Positions 1 to 8,050 are shown, counted from the first letter of the stretch. The stretch: 64,000 nucleotides of DNA from Paenibacillus sp. BK033 (GCF_004345425.1 NZ_SLVP01000012.1:58935-122934); one strand, 5' to 3'. Numbers and translations are program-made. Notes: generated by a model not told the origin, from the letters alone.

Positions 1-641
1 TCCATCCCTGCGTTCGTCATGATGCCGATTGAAGCCGATAACTCTTCGAGACTAACGCCGAGCGCTGCCGCAGGTGGTCCCGCGTATTTCAGCGCGTATT
101 GCATATCGGTAAGGTCCGCCGCGGAAATGTTCGCTGTCTTGGCGAGGATATCCGCAACGGCCGACGCATCGGACGCACTCTTACCGAAGATGTTCAACGT
201 AGATGCCATTACGGAGGCTACTTGCGCCATGTCCGAACCAGAAGCTTCCGCCGCGCTAATAACGCCAGGCATCGCCTTCATTACTTCGTTCGCGTTGAAG
301 CCCATTGCGGCCATCTCTTGGAAACCCGTTGCAACTTCGGAGGCGGATTTGGACGTTGAAGCTCCGAGCTGTAACGCCTGCTCGCGCATAGCTTTAAACT
401 CGTCCGCTGTGGCGCCGCTTATCGCTTGTACTTTCGACATTTGCGCGTCAAAGTCTGCGCCTGTTTTAATCGCTGCTCCGAGACCTGCCGCCAAGCCTAC
501 GCCTACTCCGGTTACGGCCGCGCCAATACCCTTTAGCGTGCCGGACGCCTTGTCGAGTCCGCCTAGTCCGCGGTCGAAGTCGGAGAAAGTTTTACTGAAG
601 CCATCAACAGCTTCAATTAGGTAGGAGATATTTTCAGCCAC
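1..641 (-). CDS. Phage tail tape measure protein, N-terminal part (runs off the window)
   Basis: Tape measure proteins set tail length and help genome ejection. From a GTG at 641, preceded by an AAGGAGA Shine-Dalgarno, the minus strand encodes a protein with an early Gly/Ala-rich hydrophobic stretch (about residues 38-58), then the sequence KTGADFDAQMSKVQAISGAT and a run typical of TP901-type tape measure proteins (MASTLNIFGKSA, LGVSLEELSASIGIM). About 213 residues are visible and the reading frame is still open at base 1. Its place directly after the two frameshift-coupled tail chaperone frames is the canonical siphophage order. The family call is from recognisable motifs and context. Confidence 0.9.
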   Translation of the reverse strand, partial: MAENISYLIEAVDGFSKTFSDFDRGLGGLDKASGTLKGIGAAVTGVGVGLAAGLGAAIKTGADFDAQMSKVQAISGATADEFKAMREQALQLGASTSKSASEVATGFQEMAAMGFNANEVMKAMPGVISAAEASGSDMAQVASVMASTLNIFGKSASDASAVADILAKTANISAADLTDMQYALKYAGPPAAALGVSLEELSASIGIMTNAGM

Positions 642-663
642 TTACTCGTCTCCTTTCTTTGCA

Positions 664-697
664 AATAAAAAAGGAGAACGCTAAGGTGCGCCCTCCT
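664..697 (-). terminator. Intrinsic terminator or attenuator between tail chaperone and tape measure genes
   Basis: On the minus strand an AGGAG...CTCCT stem with inner GCG/CGC pairs is followed by a run of T residues. It lies just before the tape measure start, so it probably reduces rather than stops late transcription. Confidence 0.55.
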
Positions 698-709
698 GGA
701 TTTTCAACG

Positions 710-958
710 TTATTTGTTTTTCTTTGCTTTCTCAGCTTCGATTTCATAAAAAGCATTCCAATACATAATCTCAGGGGATGATATCCCGTCGCGTTCCTCT
801 ACGATCTCTAACGTAGATTGACCGCACACTGCCGCCAATGCTGGCGGTAAGTTTATCGTGTACTTTCGTTTCTCCGTCCCGAGTAACGCGCCAACTGTCA
901 TATGTTTAGCGTCAGCTAGCGCGTATAAGTTATGGAGCGTCGGGTCCGCTTTTAGGAC
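710..958 (-). CDS. Tail assembly chaperone extension (gpT-like), made by -1 frameshifting
   Basis: This frame overlaps the end of the upstream chaperone gene and is open from the slippery site at 964-958 down to the stop at 710. After the -1 slip it adds about 82 residues (VLKADPTLHNLYALADAK..., ending KAKKNK). An internal ATG at 901 would give 63 residues, but it has no convincing Shine-Dalgarno. Position between the gpG-like gene and the tape measure gene is as in lambda G/GT and most siphophages. The fusion product spans 710-1323 and is expected to be a minor, essential chaperone that binds the tape measure protein during tail assembly. Confidence 0.75.
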   Translation of the reverse strand, partial: VLKADPTLHNLYALADAKHMTVGALLGTEKRKYTINLPPALAAVCGQSTLEIVEERDGISSPEIMYWNAFYEIEAEKAKKNK

Positions 959-1323
959 TTTTTTGCGTCAGCTTTCGCGCCATCACTTAGCGCAGACAAC
1001 TCGAGTACCGCTTTACCGATCTTCAAAATCGGAGCTGCGGATTTGCTGTCCGATTCGAACACGGCCAAATCCGTATCATCAAATACGCGTGTACCGGTTT
1101 CGTCCGCACACCCTACGATAGCGGCCAGCAGAGACATCCGGATCTCATCGCGTTCACCTTTTGCGTTCTTCGATTTCGTAAGTACGTCCTTCAAGCCTTT
1201 ACCGGACAGCGACCGCACTGGAAACTCCGCGTCCCATTCCTCTACGTATACCGAACCGTGCTTAATATCGTCCGTCTGAAGCGCCTTTTCGCGCAGTGCT
1301 TTAACGTCAAATTTCGTTGTCAT
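952..1323 (-). CDS. Tail assembly chaperone (gpG / XkdN-like)
   Basis: A 123-residue acidic protein begins MTTKFDVKALREKALQ and contains a GSVYVEEWDAEFPVRSLSGK segment that resembles XkdN-type tail assembly chaperones. It ends ...AKADAKKS. In tail assembly this protein coats the tape measure protein before tube polymerisation. Its last codons contain A AAA AAG, which lets a fraction of ribosomes move to the -1 frame and make the longer fusion with the downstream frame. It sits between the tail tube gene and the tape measure gene. The family assignment is by short motif and synteny. Confidence 0.8.
   Translation of the reverse strand: MTTKFDVKALREKALQTDDIKHGSVYVEEWDAEFPVRSLSGKGLKDVLTKSKNAKGERDEIRMSLLAAIVGCADETGTRVFDDTDLAVFESDSKSAAPILKIGKAVLELSALSDGAKADAKKS
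958..964 (-). promoter_or_regulatory. Programmed -1 ribosomal frameshift site, A AAA AAG
   Basis: The codons GAC GCA AAA AAG TCC TAA end the chaperone frame. Slipping back one base at A AAA AAG turns the next codons into AAA AAA GTC CTA and enters the open frame that runs to 710. Heptamer, stop two codons later and gene order all match tail chaperone frameshifting. I see only a short possible stem downstream. Confidence 0.85.
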
Positions 1324-1373
1324 ATGTGATAACCTCCGAATGGTATCGTTATTTTTAACCGAGTATGAACGCC

Positions 1374-1396
1374 AAAAAACACGCCTCGGTCGCGTG
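1374..1396 (-). terminator. Intrinsic terminator after the tail tube gene
   Basis: Minus-strand CACGC-7 nt-GCGTG hairpin followed by TTTTTT. It is itself enclosed by a perfect 10-bp inverted repeat (1368-1377 with 1420-1429). It lies directly after a gene that must be expressed in high amounts, so it probably sets polar stoichiometry. Confidence 0.65.
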
Positions 1397-1434
1397 CTTG
1401 TCGCGGAATACGTCCGCTATTTTGGCGTTAAAAG

Positions 1435-1839
1435 TTACGGTGTAATTGTGCTGCCGTCGGCTAACTCGCCATCGCCCGTAAACGTAACCTTCGTCTCGAT
1501 GAGGTCATCGTACGGAGTCGTACGTTCGAAATCGATAAGCGCAGTACCGCGGTATTTCGGTTTCGGATCATCCTCGTTATCGTAGAAGTCAATCGTAACC
1601 GGCGTAGTTGCCGTAACCAGGTCGAGCCAATACGGATCTGCGTCAACGCACGTAGCCTCGCCGCTCCACGATAGTACACCGGTCAAATTACGCGCCCAAG
1701 TATCTCCGGCCACCGTTGCGTCGATCTTCTCGGAATCCACCGATACGGACCATTCGCGCAGTTTTGCCAATTCAACGGCCGATGCCGAGCCGACTTTCGT
1801 TGTGATCTTCGCATACTGTCCTGTTTTTGTGCTTGCCAT
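1435..1839 (-). CDS. Major tail (tube) protein
   Basis: A 134-residue protein beginning MASTKTGQYAKITTKVGSAS. It has the features of small siphophage tail tube proteins: an early 'W(S)V' strand around residue 30 (LREWSVSVDSEKIDATVAGD), then SWSGEATCVDADPYWLDLV and a C-terminal FTGDGELADGS region. These proteins stack as hexamers to form the tail tube around the tape measure. It lies between the tail terminator-type gene and the tail chaperones, and is bracketed by terminators, as expected for a strongly expressed structural gene. Function is by size, motif and synteny. Confidence 0.8.
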   Translation of the reverse strand: MASTKTGQYAKITTKVGSASAVELAKLREWSVSVDSEKIDATVAGDTWARNLTGVLSWSGEATCVDADPYWLDLVTATTPVTIDFYDNEDDPKPKYRGTALIDFERTTPYDDLIETKVTFTGDGELADGSTITP

Positions 1840-1860
1840 TTTGCGGCCTCCTTCATAATG

Positions 1861-1906
1861 AAAAACGGCCTAACCTCCGCTATTACTGCGTAAAGGTCAA
1901 GCCGTT
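1861..1906 (-). terminator. Intrinsic terminator upstream of the tail tube gene
   Basis: On the minus strand two 13-nt arms (1906-1894 and 1876-1864, 11 of 13 paired) end in TTTTT. The stem overlaps the last codons of the preceding gene and probably limits read-through before the tail tube gene. Confidence 0.55.
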
Positions 1907-2344
1907 ATTATCCAAGTAATATCGTATCTCCACGTCTAAGTAAGCGCGGTGTTTGTTCGTCTCGTCGTTAACGTCCTCTGGTGAAATCGGAGTAATTCCC
2001 GTAACATCTGCGTTAAATGTCTGCGTGGTTAATACCGGCGCCGTACCGTCCGTATCGTACAGCGGAATAGGTTCACGTAGTGCCTTCGTGATAACCTCCG
2101 GTAGTTTCGACCGTTCAGCGACAGACCGCGTATAGACTCCGATCTGCAGCGCGTACGTCTGCTGGTAATCGCGCCGACCAGCCGCTACCGCGTTACCGGT
2201 GTTTATCAGTTGGTCAACGGTAATGAACGGTTTAGTGCGTCCGGTTAACGATACGCCATCGTAGAGCCATATGACGCGCTGCGCTACATCCGGAATACTC
2301 GCTTTCAAGTGCTCTACGATGGCGTACGTAATTGCGTGAATCAA
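1883..2344 (-). CDS. Putative tail terminator / tail completion protein
   Basis: A 153-residue protein (MIHAITYAIVEHLKASIPDV...), starting at a TTG preceded by a GGTGAT-type Shine-Dalgarno. It has the composition and size of gpU/SPP1 gp17-like tail completion proteins: a mixed alpha/beta protein with YALQIGVYTRSVAERSKLPE and a final beta-rich segment (YLDVEIRYYLDNNGLTF). It lies between the HK97-gp10-like gene and the tail tube gene, the usual place of the protein that caps the tail tube and joins it to the head. No catalytic motif is expected. The call relies mainly on synteny. Confidence 0.6.
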   Translation of the reverse strand: MIHAITYAIVEHLKASIPDVAQRVIWLYDGVSLTGRTKPFITVDQLINTGNAVAAGRRDYQQTYALQIGVYTRSVAERSKLPEVITKALREPIPLYDTDGTAPVLTTQTFNADVTGITPISPEDVNDETNKHRAYLDVEIRYYLDNNGLTFTQ

Positions 2345-2346
2345 CG

Positions 2347-2697
2347 TTAATCACCCACCTTTTTCAATACGTCCTCGATTGCTTCGCGGAAGGTGATACG
2401 TTCTTTGTACATCGCTTTACGGAAGAAACCGCGCTTAGTCGGATGTTCGTACTCCTGGCGCCTCGCGTACGGTCGGTCGGAGCTAACTACTCGCTGTAAC
2501 TTCTTCTTGCCGGAGACTTTGATCGAGTTACGCAGGAACCCGTCGAGTACTGGCGCGTTCGTCCGCGCATCGTTAACCACACGTAAAGCCGCGCGCTCCG
2601 TTTCGTCATCGAGTTCTTTAAGAAGTTTCTGCGGAATCTCCTTCGCAGACTTTAACGCCTTATCGAGTCCCTTTACGCTGAAGCTTAGCGTCGGCAT
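2347..2697 (-). CDS. HK97 gp10-like head-tail joining / tail completion protein
   Basis: Starting at the ATG at 2697, which overlaps the upstream stop as TAATG, this encodes 116 residues (MPTLSFSVKGLDKALKSAKE...). Long N-terminal helices, then RVVNDARTNAPVLDGFLRNS and a conserved YARRQEYEHPTKRGFF region are characteristic of HK97-gp10-type proteins, in which the tyrosine-centred segment follows a 'DT/DG-LRNS' turn. It belongs to the head-tail joining set between connector and tail terminator. An upstream in-frame codon would add eight residues, but the overlap start has the better Shine-Dalgarno. Confidence 0.75.
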   Translation of the reverse strand: MPTLSFSVKGLDKALKSAKEIPQKLLKELDDETERAALRVVNDARTNAPVLDGFLRNSIKVSGKKKLQRVVSSDRPYARRQEYEHPTKRGFFRKAMYKERITFREAIEDVLKKVGD

Positions 2698-3077
2698 TAC
2701 GTCACCTGCCTTACTACGCACTCGTAACGGTTAGGACCGCCGAGTCCGAGTTCGTCAGCCGTGAACACCGCGTAATCAACCCCGCCTTTGGTCAGCCGCG
2801 CAATATCCGCTATACTAACGTCAGACATAAACGATACCTTAACGTCACCATTCCGTATTTCCGTTCCGTTCACCAGATCGCGCTCCGTAACCGGCTTCCA
2901 TACGACGGAGACGGTCTCCGCTACCGGTTCACCTGCGATTGGCTCTCCCGTATAAGGATCGTAGCCTCCTACGGAATTAAATAAAACCGTAACCTCAACG
3001 GTCCGGTTCGTAAGTATTTCCGTTCTATTGGCGCGAATCCAATCTACGTCATTTGTCGTTAGAATTTTTATCGCCAC
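2697..3077 (-). CDS. Head-tail connector / head closure protein (putative)
   Basis: 126 residues, beginning with a GTG (MAIKILTTNDVDWIRANRTE) that overlaps the AAGGTGG purine run. An ATT four codons in has better spacing from that run, so the start is not certain. Beta-rich with PVAETVSVVWKPVTERDLVNG, and with the TRS/GGVDYAVFTADELGL type of ending seen in head closure or stopper proteins. It is placed between the gpF-like minor head gene and the gp10-like gene. Function is inferred from position and size. Confidence 0.5.
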   Translation of the reverse strand: MAIKILTTNDVDWIRANRTEILTNRTVEVTVLFNSVGGYDPYTGEPIAGEPVAETVSVVWKPVTERDLVNGTEIRNGDVKVSFMSDVSIADIARLTKGGVDYAVFTADELGLGGPNRYECVVRQVT

Positions 3078-3078
3078 C

Positions 3079-3879
3079 TTACGTTAAAACGTACGTCAAA
3101 TACGAAGTACAATTCGGATGCGGATTGTAAATTTCCGAAGCAGTAGCCGGATAAATACCGGTTCCCATTCCGTAATTGTCCTCGCGTGAAAGTACCGTAC
3201 ATTTATGGTCCGGACGGTCAGCTTTACCGCGATGTACCTGCAGTCCGCTTACTACGTCCGATCGTTGCGCATATATAGCGTCAGCCGTGCGATATGCCGT
3301 ATTCCCCTCCGTTGACACCAACCGTTTAATCTTCCACGTGTCGTTCGCGTAGACACCGCGCACCTGCGCTACAGTCGTTTTGAGGTCCTGACCGCGAATG
3401 ATCGCCGAGCGTATAACTTTATTTAGTTCGTCTCGCGTTTCGCCGGCCATGCGCCAAATACGATCGGATAGCACGAGGCCGTCCGTGTCAAAGCGGTTAA
3501 CCACGTAATTAAATACGTCCGCGTTCATACGGTTAAAGGAAATGCCGAGGCCCGCCGATTCGCCGAGCGTTTGGATTACCGCAGCTTCGGCCGCCGCTGT
3601 TCCGTACGCCGCCGTTTCTTTAATAACGCTATCGAGCGCAGAGGAACCGTACTTCCGGATATTATCCTCGATCTCGGCCAAATCGCGCAGTAACGTATTG
3701 ACGCGGCCTCTAGGTATCGTACCGTCTTTTCCCGCGTATTCGTTTAGCAATTCGATAAGTTCGAGACGTGTACGGTCAATCTCGCCGACCGCGTATTTCT
3801 GCTGTTTAGCGTTAAGTTTACCGTAGCCGGCCGCCGCCTTCTCGAGTAACTTTGCTAATTTGTGCTCATTCTCTGTCAA
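3079..3879 (-). CDS. Minor head protein (Mu gpF / SPP1 gp7-like)
   Basis: The best start is a TTG at 3879, eight bases after AGGAGG; a GTG at 3888 overlaps that Shine-Dalgarno. The protein is about 266 residues: a long helical N-terminus (LAKLLEKAAAGYGKLNAKQQ), then the signature C-terminal region of the Mu gpF-like family, with RLVSTEGNTAYRTADAIYAQ, DHKCTVLSRED and HPNCTSYLTYVL, where conserved Cys and His residues may bind metal. Such proteins sit inside the head near the portal and help early head assembly or DNA ejection. In this phage it follows the capsid and connector genes instead of following the portal gene. Confidence 0.8.
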   Translation of the reverse strand: MTENEHKLAKLLEKAAAGYGKLNAKQQKYAVGEIDRTRLELIELLNEYAGKDGTIPRGRVNTLLRDLAEIEDNIRKYGSSALDSVIKETAAYGTAAAEAAVIQTLGESAGLGISFNRMNADVFNYVVNRFDTDGLVLSDRIWRMAGETRDELNKVIRSAIIRGQDLKTTVAQVRGVYANDTWKIKRLVSTEGNTAYRTADAIYAQRSDVVSGLQVHRGKADRPDHKCTVLSREDNYGMGTGIYPATASEIYNPHPNCTSYLTYVLT

Positions 3880-3897
3880 GCGGCGCACCTCCTACGT

Positions 3898-4242
3898 TTA
3901 TCTACCGTCATAACGTGCCGGCGCGTACATATACGACGTACCACCGCCTTTATAACGGGAATACCTTAAGCGCGCTACTTCCGCGAGCTTCATGTAATTA
4001 GCGAATACCGCCGTCTTATCTACGGACTCTTCACCGTCTTTGTACGTGAAGTACCGAGCTGCGTCCGTCGCAATGGATTCGCAGCCGAGCGCATACGCCA
4101 GGTAAAGAAGCGCGTTATCATTCGCTTCGCCTTCCGTAAGCCCCGACTCCGTTTCCGCTTCGGCGATCCAGTCGGTAACGTCCGTCTCAGTAACGCCGGG
4201 AACGTTGCGAAACCGTTTCGTTAACCGTTCTGCAATCGCCAT
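3898..4242 (-). CDS. Head-tail connector protein (gp6-like)
   Basis: 114 residues. Helical, with VTETDVTDWIAEAETESGLT at the N-terminus and ANDNALLYLAYALGCESIAT in the middle, the pattern of small DNA-packaging or head-tail connector (HK97 gp6-like) proteins that bind under the portal. Shine-Dalgarno GGAGTGA lies before the ATG. It sits between the capsid-proximal small gene and the minor head gene. Confidence 0.65.
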   Translation of the reverse strand: MAIAERLTKRFRNVPGVTETDVTDWIAEAETESGLTEGEANDNALLYLAYALGCESIATDAARYFTYKDGEESVDKTAVFANYMKLAEVARLRYSRYKGGGTSYMYAPARYDGR

Positions 4243-4248
4243 GCTACG

Positions 4249-4452
4249 TCACTCCTTCGATTTAGCTTTCGTTTGAGTGCGTGCCGGCTTAACTTCTTCC
4301 GGTTCATCTACACGAACAACGTCACTAATGCCGGAGAGGACCGCGATTTCTTCCGCGTCTTCCGTATCGTAGATGCCGCCGTTAAATTTGCGGTAACTGT
4401 CACCAACGTAGAAGCCGAGCTCCTTATACCGCGGCGATTCGAATCTAGCCAT
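4249..4452 (-). CDS. Small phage head protein, unknown role
   Basis: 67 residues (MARFESPRYKELGFYVGDSY...), ending in a Lys/Glu-rich tail (KPARTQTKAKSKE). GGAGGTATAACGG precedes the ATG. It is immediately downstream of the major capsid gene. Similar tiny genes with an FYVGDSYRKF-type N-terminus occur after capsid genes in many Firmicute phages, but no function can be read from it. Confidence 0.6.
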   Translation of the reverse strand: MARFESPRYKELGFYVGDSYRKFNGGIYDTEDAEEIAVLSGISDVVRVDEPEEVKPARTQTKAKSKE

Positions 4453-4465
4453 CCGTTATACCTCC

Positions 4466-4503
4466 GTTAAAAAGATAAGGCGCACAACATTACGCTGCGC
4501 GCC
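4466..4503 (-). terminator. Intrinsic terminator after the major capsid gene
   Basis: Minus-strand GGCGCGCA...TGTGCGCC stem (one G-T pair) followed by TTATCTTTTT. It lies between the capsid gene and the small gene downstream, so it should reduce expression of the connectors relative to capsid. Confidence 0.65.
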
Positions 4504-4525
4504 TCCGTTATTGGACCGTTAGGGA

Positions 4526-5614
4526 TTACGACAGGCCTTTCAGTCGGCCGTGCGCACGCTCTTGTTCAACCTTGAACGTGTACTCGCCAATGATTTGGCC
4601 AGTTTGGTAGTCGCCTTTTGTACCGAGGTACGTATGGCTGAACTCACGAGTAACCAGCGGGTGGATGGACAGACGGTTCGCGTCAGTAAGGAACAACTCA
4701 TCTGCTGCGAGGTTTTGGTTAAGAACGATCTCAAACTCGCCGAAGTCTGTAACAATGAAGTCAACGACTTGACCGCGTTTGTTTTCGCCTCGAGTAAGTT
4801 GAATTTTCGTTGCATCTGCGTTAGAAAGAGCGATCTTTTGCTTCGCTGCGACCATGATTTTGTAGTCGCCGCCAGTTGCGAAACCGCCCGCGTCATAGAT
4901 CGTTTGTGCCAGCGTATTAATCTTATCGACAGTCAACGCACCGCCAACGTTAGTAACGTTAGTTGTGATGAAGTTACGCAGGCCGCGCATTTGGCGAACT
5001 TGGCCGTTCTCGTAGAAAGTACCGTTGATCAGCGCCTTCTCAAGTTGCAGCGCCAGTTCGAGTTGTTTCTTTTGCTTCTCATACTCGTACAGGTTGTCGA
5101 TGCCGTATTGAGCAACCGCCTGAGCTGTACCGGAGATATCGATCGAGTCCGTGAAGATTTGCGTCAGGTTCGATTTACGAACGCGCGGTTTCGAACGTGC
5201 TGCACGAGCGTCTGCACCTTCCGTACCTTCGTCGAACAGGAACTCGACTTTAGCACCGGATGCGATTGCAGCTGCGGTAGTCGATGCGTATGCACGCGTT
5301 ACAGTCAGCGTTTTTGTACCACTATTAATCGCGGAAACGTACAGCAGCTCGTCAACGATCTTAATTACACTGCCTACGCGGAATGGAGATACGTCAGCAA
5401 CAACAACTGCGGTGTCACCTACGAGTGCAGACGCTGTAGTTGTTGTTTCATCCGCGAACATTTCGTCCTCGAACCATACGTGTTCTACCGCGTTTACTGC
5501 TTCAGCAAAGCCGAGCGCGTTAAGCAGCGGTGTTTGGTGCGGATTAAGCAACAGGATTTCATCAACTACGGATTCTTTCTTACCTACGAGGTTTGCGTTA
5601 AAAATTTTAGCCAT
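4526..5614 (-). CDS. Major capsid protein (SU10 / DUF5309-type)
   Basis: A 362-residue protein starting MAKIFNANLVGKKESVVDEI with a strong GGAGGAATACC Shine-Dalgarno. The opening LLLNPHQTPLLNALGFAEAV, the acidic E-loop-like segment, RKSNLTQIFTDSIDISGTAQ and the C-terminal half with MVAAKQKIALSNADATK and NRLSIHPLVTREF match the SU10-type major capsid family (DUF5309), which adopts the HK97 fold. It is codon-biased and bracketed by hairpins, as expected for the most abundant virion protein. The scaffold gene lies immediately upstream. No protease gene is seen, so maturation without cleavage or with the scaffold as separate protein is likely. Confidence 0.9.
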   Translation of the reverse strand: MAKIFNANLVGKKESVVDEILLLNPHQTPLLNALGFAEAVNAVEHVWFEDEMFADETTTTASALVGDTAVVVADVSPFRVGSVIKIVDELLYVSAINSGTKTLTVTRAYASTTAAAIASGAKVEFLFDEGTEGADARAARSKPRVRKSNLTQIFTDSIDISGTAQAVAQYGIDNLYEYEKQKKQLELALQLEKALINGTFYENGQVRQMRGLRNFITTNVTNVGGALTVDKINTLAQTIYDAGGFATGGDYKIMVAAKQKIALSNADATKIQLTRGENKRGQVVDFIVTDFGEFEIVLNQNLAADELFLTDANRLSIHPLVTREFSHTYLGTKGDYQTGQIIGEYTFKVEQERAHGRLKGLS

Positions 5615-5645
5615 TTAAGGTATTCCTCCTTGGATTGTGTGTAAT

Positions 5646-5680
5646 TAAAAAAGACGCATCCCCGTATGAGGCGCATCTTT
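5646..5680 (-). terminator. Weak terminator between scaffold and capsid genes
   Basis: Minus-strand stem made of AAGATGCG paired with TGCGTCTT (with G-T pairs), followed by TTTTTT. It probably acts as a partial terminator or as a 5' stabiliser for the capsid message. Confidence 0.5.
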
Positions 5681-5689
5681 AACTAACTT

Positions 5690-6394
5690 TTAGGATTCGA
5701 TTTCGCGTTTGTACTCCGCATAAGCCATTTTGTCCTCGATACGGCCGGTTCTACGTGCAGTGTCTGCGAGATCTTTTAGCTTCGCTTGTTTATCCGCGCC
5801 GGCATCACGTCTTGGATTCGGCGGATTACCTGGCGATGGATCGCCGTATTGCTTGCTACCGAACAGGTACGGTTTGCTTTCGCGTAGCGCCTCGACCGCC
5901 TCCTTCGCGCCTTGTACGTTGCCTTCGTCATCGACCGTAATACCTTGTCGATTCGCGAGTACGAACGCATCGTCGAGCGCTTCCGGTTTAACTCCGAGCT
6001 CTTTCGCCATAAGCTTAAACTCCGCTTTAATCAAGCGATTGTTCGCGGATTCCAGCGCTTTCGTGCGGCCTTCTTCGGCTTCCTGCGCTTTCTTCAACGC
6101 TTCCGCCTTTTCGGCTTCCAAACGTTCACGCTCCGTCATGTCAGCGCGTTTTCGTTCTTCCTCCGCCTTCTCGTACTCAGTAAGCTTCGTCTTAACATCG
6201 TCATAGTCCGCATACTTCTTCCGTTCGCGGGCGAGTCGTTCCGCAATCTTCGCGTCAAACTCTTCCTGCGTTAGTTCGAGCTTCTTCGGTGCTGGCGGAT
6301 CTTGTGGCGGATCACCTACGGGATCGTCGTCACCTTCCGCAAATAACTGCAGATCGAGTTCTATCGGAAACTTGCGTTCTAATTCGTTTGTCAT
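5690..6394 (-). CDS. Capsid scaffolding protein
   Basis: The ATG at 6394 has a GGGAGGA Shine-Dalgarno and gives 234 residues (MTNELERKFPIELDLQLFAE). The protein has the layout of phage scaffolds: a short N-terminal 'LDLQLFAEG' signature, a proline-rich linker (DPPQDPPAPKK), and a long charged coiled coil (roughly residues 45-140, rich in EAEKAEALKKAQEAEEGRTK-type repeats), then a basic C-terminal segment that would bind capsid subunits. It lies directly upstream of the major capsid gene. A longer in-frame start at 6436 has no good ribosome site. Confidence 0.85.
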   Translation of the reverse strand: MTNELERKFPIELDLQLFAEGDDDPVGDPPQDPPAPKKLELTQEEFDAKIAERLARERKKYADYDDVKTKLTEYEKAEEERKRADMTERERLEAEKAEALKKAQEAEEGRTKALESANNRLIKAEFKLMAKELGVKPEALDDAFVLANRQGITVDDEGNVQGAKEAVEALRESKPYLFGSKQYGDPSPGNPPNPRRDAGADKQAKLKDLADTARRTGRIEDKMAYAEYKREIES

Positions 6395-6477
6395 CGTTAT
6401 CCTCCCGTTTAAAGGCCGTCGCCTATCGTATAGCAAACCGTAGCAGTTTTACGTCATGTACGTTCGGACAAATTGCG

Positions 6478-7998
6478 TTACTCAACCGTTGGATCCGCGT
6501 CACTTACATCGCGGTAAGGATCCGTTTGACTGCGTAATAGCTTACGTTCGGCGATAATCTCCATCAGCTTAGCCTCCGGATTCTCAACGCCGCGGCGCGC
6601 GAGTGCGCCTTTAATCGATTCCAAATCCGAAGCCATCTCCGTAGTCAATTGCGTGATCAGCGCGACTTGATCTTCCGGTAGTGGTAAGCGGAAATGGACC
6701 GTATTCGTGTAATTACCGTCAACTTTACGTACCATGTCGCGGTCATAAGAAAAACGCGGATCATCAACCCGCGCCTTCATGTATCGTAGGATATATTCGT
6801 TTAATTGCTGCAGACGCGATCGCCATATGATCCACGAACGCTGCGTCTTCGAGATAATCGCGCTGAATAGGAGCTTAACGGCCATATCGTTAATACCGCC
6901 GACGTTCATTTCCGCAGTGTTTACCGTTGGAACTTCTGCGATCTTATGAAGGTTAGCGTAAAGGCGGTCGATATACGCCTCGGTCGCGTCCTTAAACTTG
7001 AAGTTACTCTCGAGTTTCTTCGCGTCAGGCCGTTCACCTTCGAGTAAACCGCCGGCTCCTTGCAGATTCCACATCGCACCAGGCGCTACGGATAATCCGC
7101 GGTCATCGTCTACGTTAGTAAACAATGTTATCGCGAACATTTCGAAGCGAATCGCGTCACTATAGTCCGATAACTTACGGTTAATCTCGTCGGTAATGTC
7201 CGCAAACTTCTCGATTTCCGAGTAACCGCGTTGCATGCCGGCGAGCCGTTCGTTTGGTATCTCAACGACCGGTATAAAATCGAGCCCCATCGATGTTTTC
7301 GGTACGCGATCCTCGATAATACGCACTACCGTACGTTTTTTCTCCGCGTCCTCTTCGATACCGTATACGGCTTCCTCGATAAAACACTCATACTGACCGT
7401 CGTCCTCGTTCCATTCGAGGTAATACGACTGTTTCCATAAGCGCGTCGAGTTCAAATCGAGGTATGCAACGAAATGGACTTCCTCGAGTTGGTCCGGATC
7501 CTCCGGGTTATAAATCGCAATGACTTCCGTATCCGGACGGAAGAAGATGCGCAGTTTACCGGTGCGCTTATCGTACAGCAACTTCGCCCATACAGTGCCG
7601 GCGATCTTACGGTCCTTCGCGGCTTCCAACAGCTTCTCGTGCGTGCGGTTCTCGCCGTGTATCCAGTTGATCAACTGCTCTTTCGCGGCCGCCCGCCTAT
7701 TCTCCGTATCTTGCTGCTTGCTCGGCGCGTATCCTTCCGTTACCATATCGATCGGATCGTCGATAACGTCAGGCTCAACGTCGTACTTCGGAGCCATTTC
7801 GAACTCCCACGCGGCCATCGTATCGATAAGCAACCGGTCAAAGTTTACGGTAAGCGTAGTCGGATCGTATTCCAGACCGTCAGGCTTAGCGTACTGCGTA
7901 TCGAAGTATTGGCGGCCTTCATACCGCTCATAATTACGAATTACGCGATTAATCCGCTCAACTTCGGTCTCACCGAGCATTACCTGGTCGAGCCGCAT
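6478..7998 (-). CDS. Portal protein
   Basis: A protein of 506 residues from the ATG at 7998. It shows the SPP1 gp6 / HK97-like portal pattern: an N-terminal helical wing, a central YDPTTLTVNFDRLLIDTMAA and FRPDTEVIAIYNPEDPDQLE, a crown-type FIPVVEIPNERLAGMQRGYS, and a C-terminal helical part with MAVKLLFSAIISKTQRSWII. Portals form the dodecameric DNA entry ring and dock terminase. The ATG itself has no Shine-Dalgarno. A strong GAGGAGG lies upstream, eight bases before an in-frame GTT at 8034, so the protein may start 12 codons earlier on a non-standard codon. Confidence 0.88.
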   Translation of the reverse strand: MRLDQVMLGETEVERINRVIRNYERYEGRQYFDTQYAKPDGLEYDPTTLTVNFDRLLIDTMAAWEFEMAPKYDVEPDVIDDPIDMVTEGYAPSKQQDTENRRAAAKEQLINWIHGENRTHEKLLEAAKDRKIAGTVWAKLLYDKRTGKLRIFFRPDTEVIAIYNPEDPDQLEEVHFVAYLDLNSTRLWKQSYYLEWNEDDGQYECFIEEAVYGIEEDAEKKRTVVRIIEDRVPKTSMGLDFIPVVEIPNERLAGMQRGYSEIEKFADITDEINRKLSDYSDAIRFEMFAITLFTNVDDDRGLSVAPGAMWNLQGAGGLLEGERPDAKKLESNFKFKDATEAYIDRLYANLHKIAEVPTVNTAEMNVGGINDMAVKLLFSAIISKTQRSWIIWRSRLQQLNEYILRYMKARVDDPRFSYDRDMVRKVDGNYTNTVHFRLPLPEDQVALITQLTTEMASDLESIKGALARRGVENPEAKLMEIIAERKLLRSQTDPYRDVSDADPTVE

Positions 7999-8050
7999 GA
8001 TTATCGCGTTTAAGTGATCGGGATTGTACGAAACAGTAACCGCCTCCTCT

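Noticed and set aside
4550..5644. 364-codon plus-strand frame
   Set aside because: Mirror frame of the major capsid gene; Cys/Arg-rich translation with no recognisable content.
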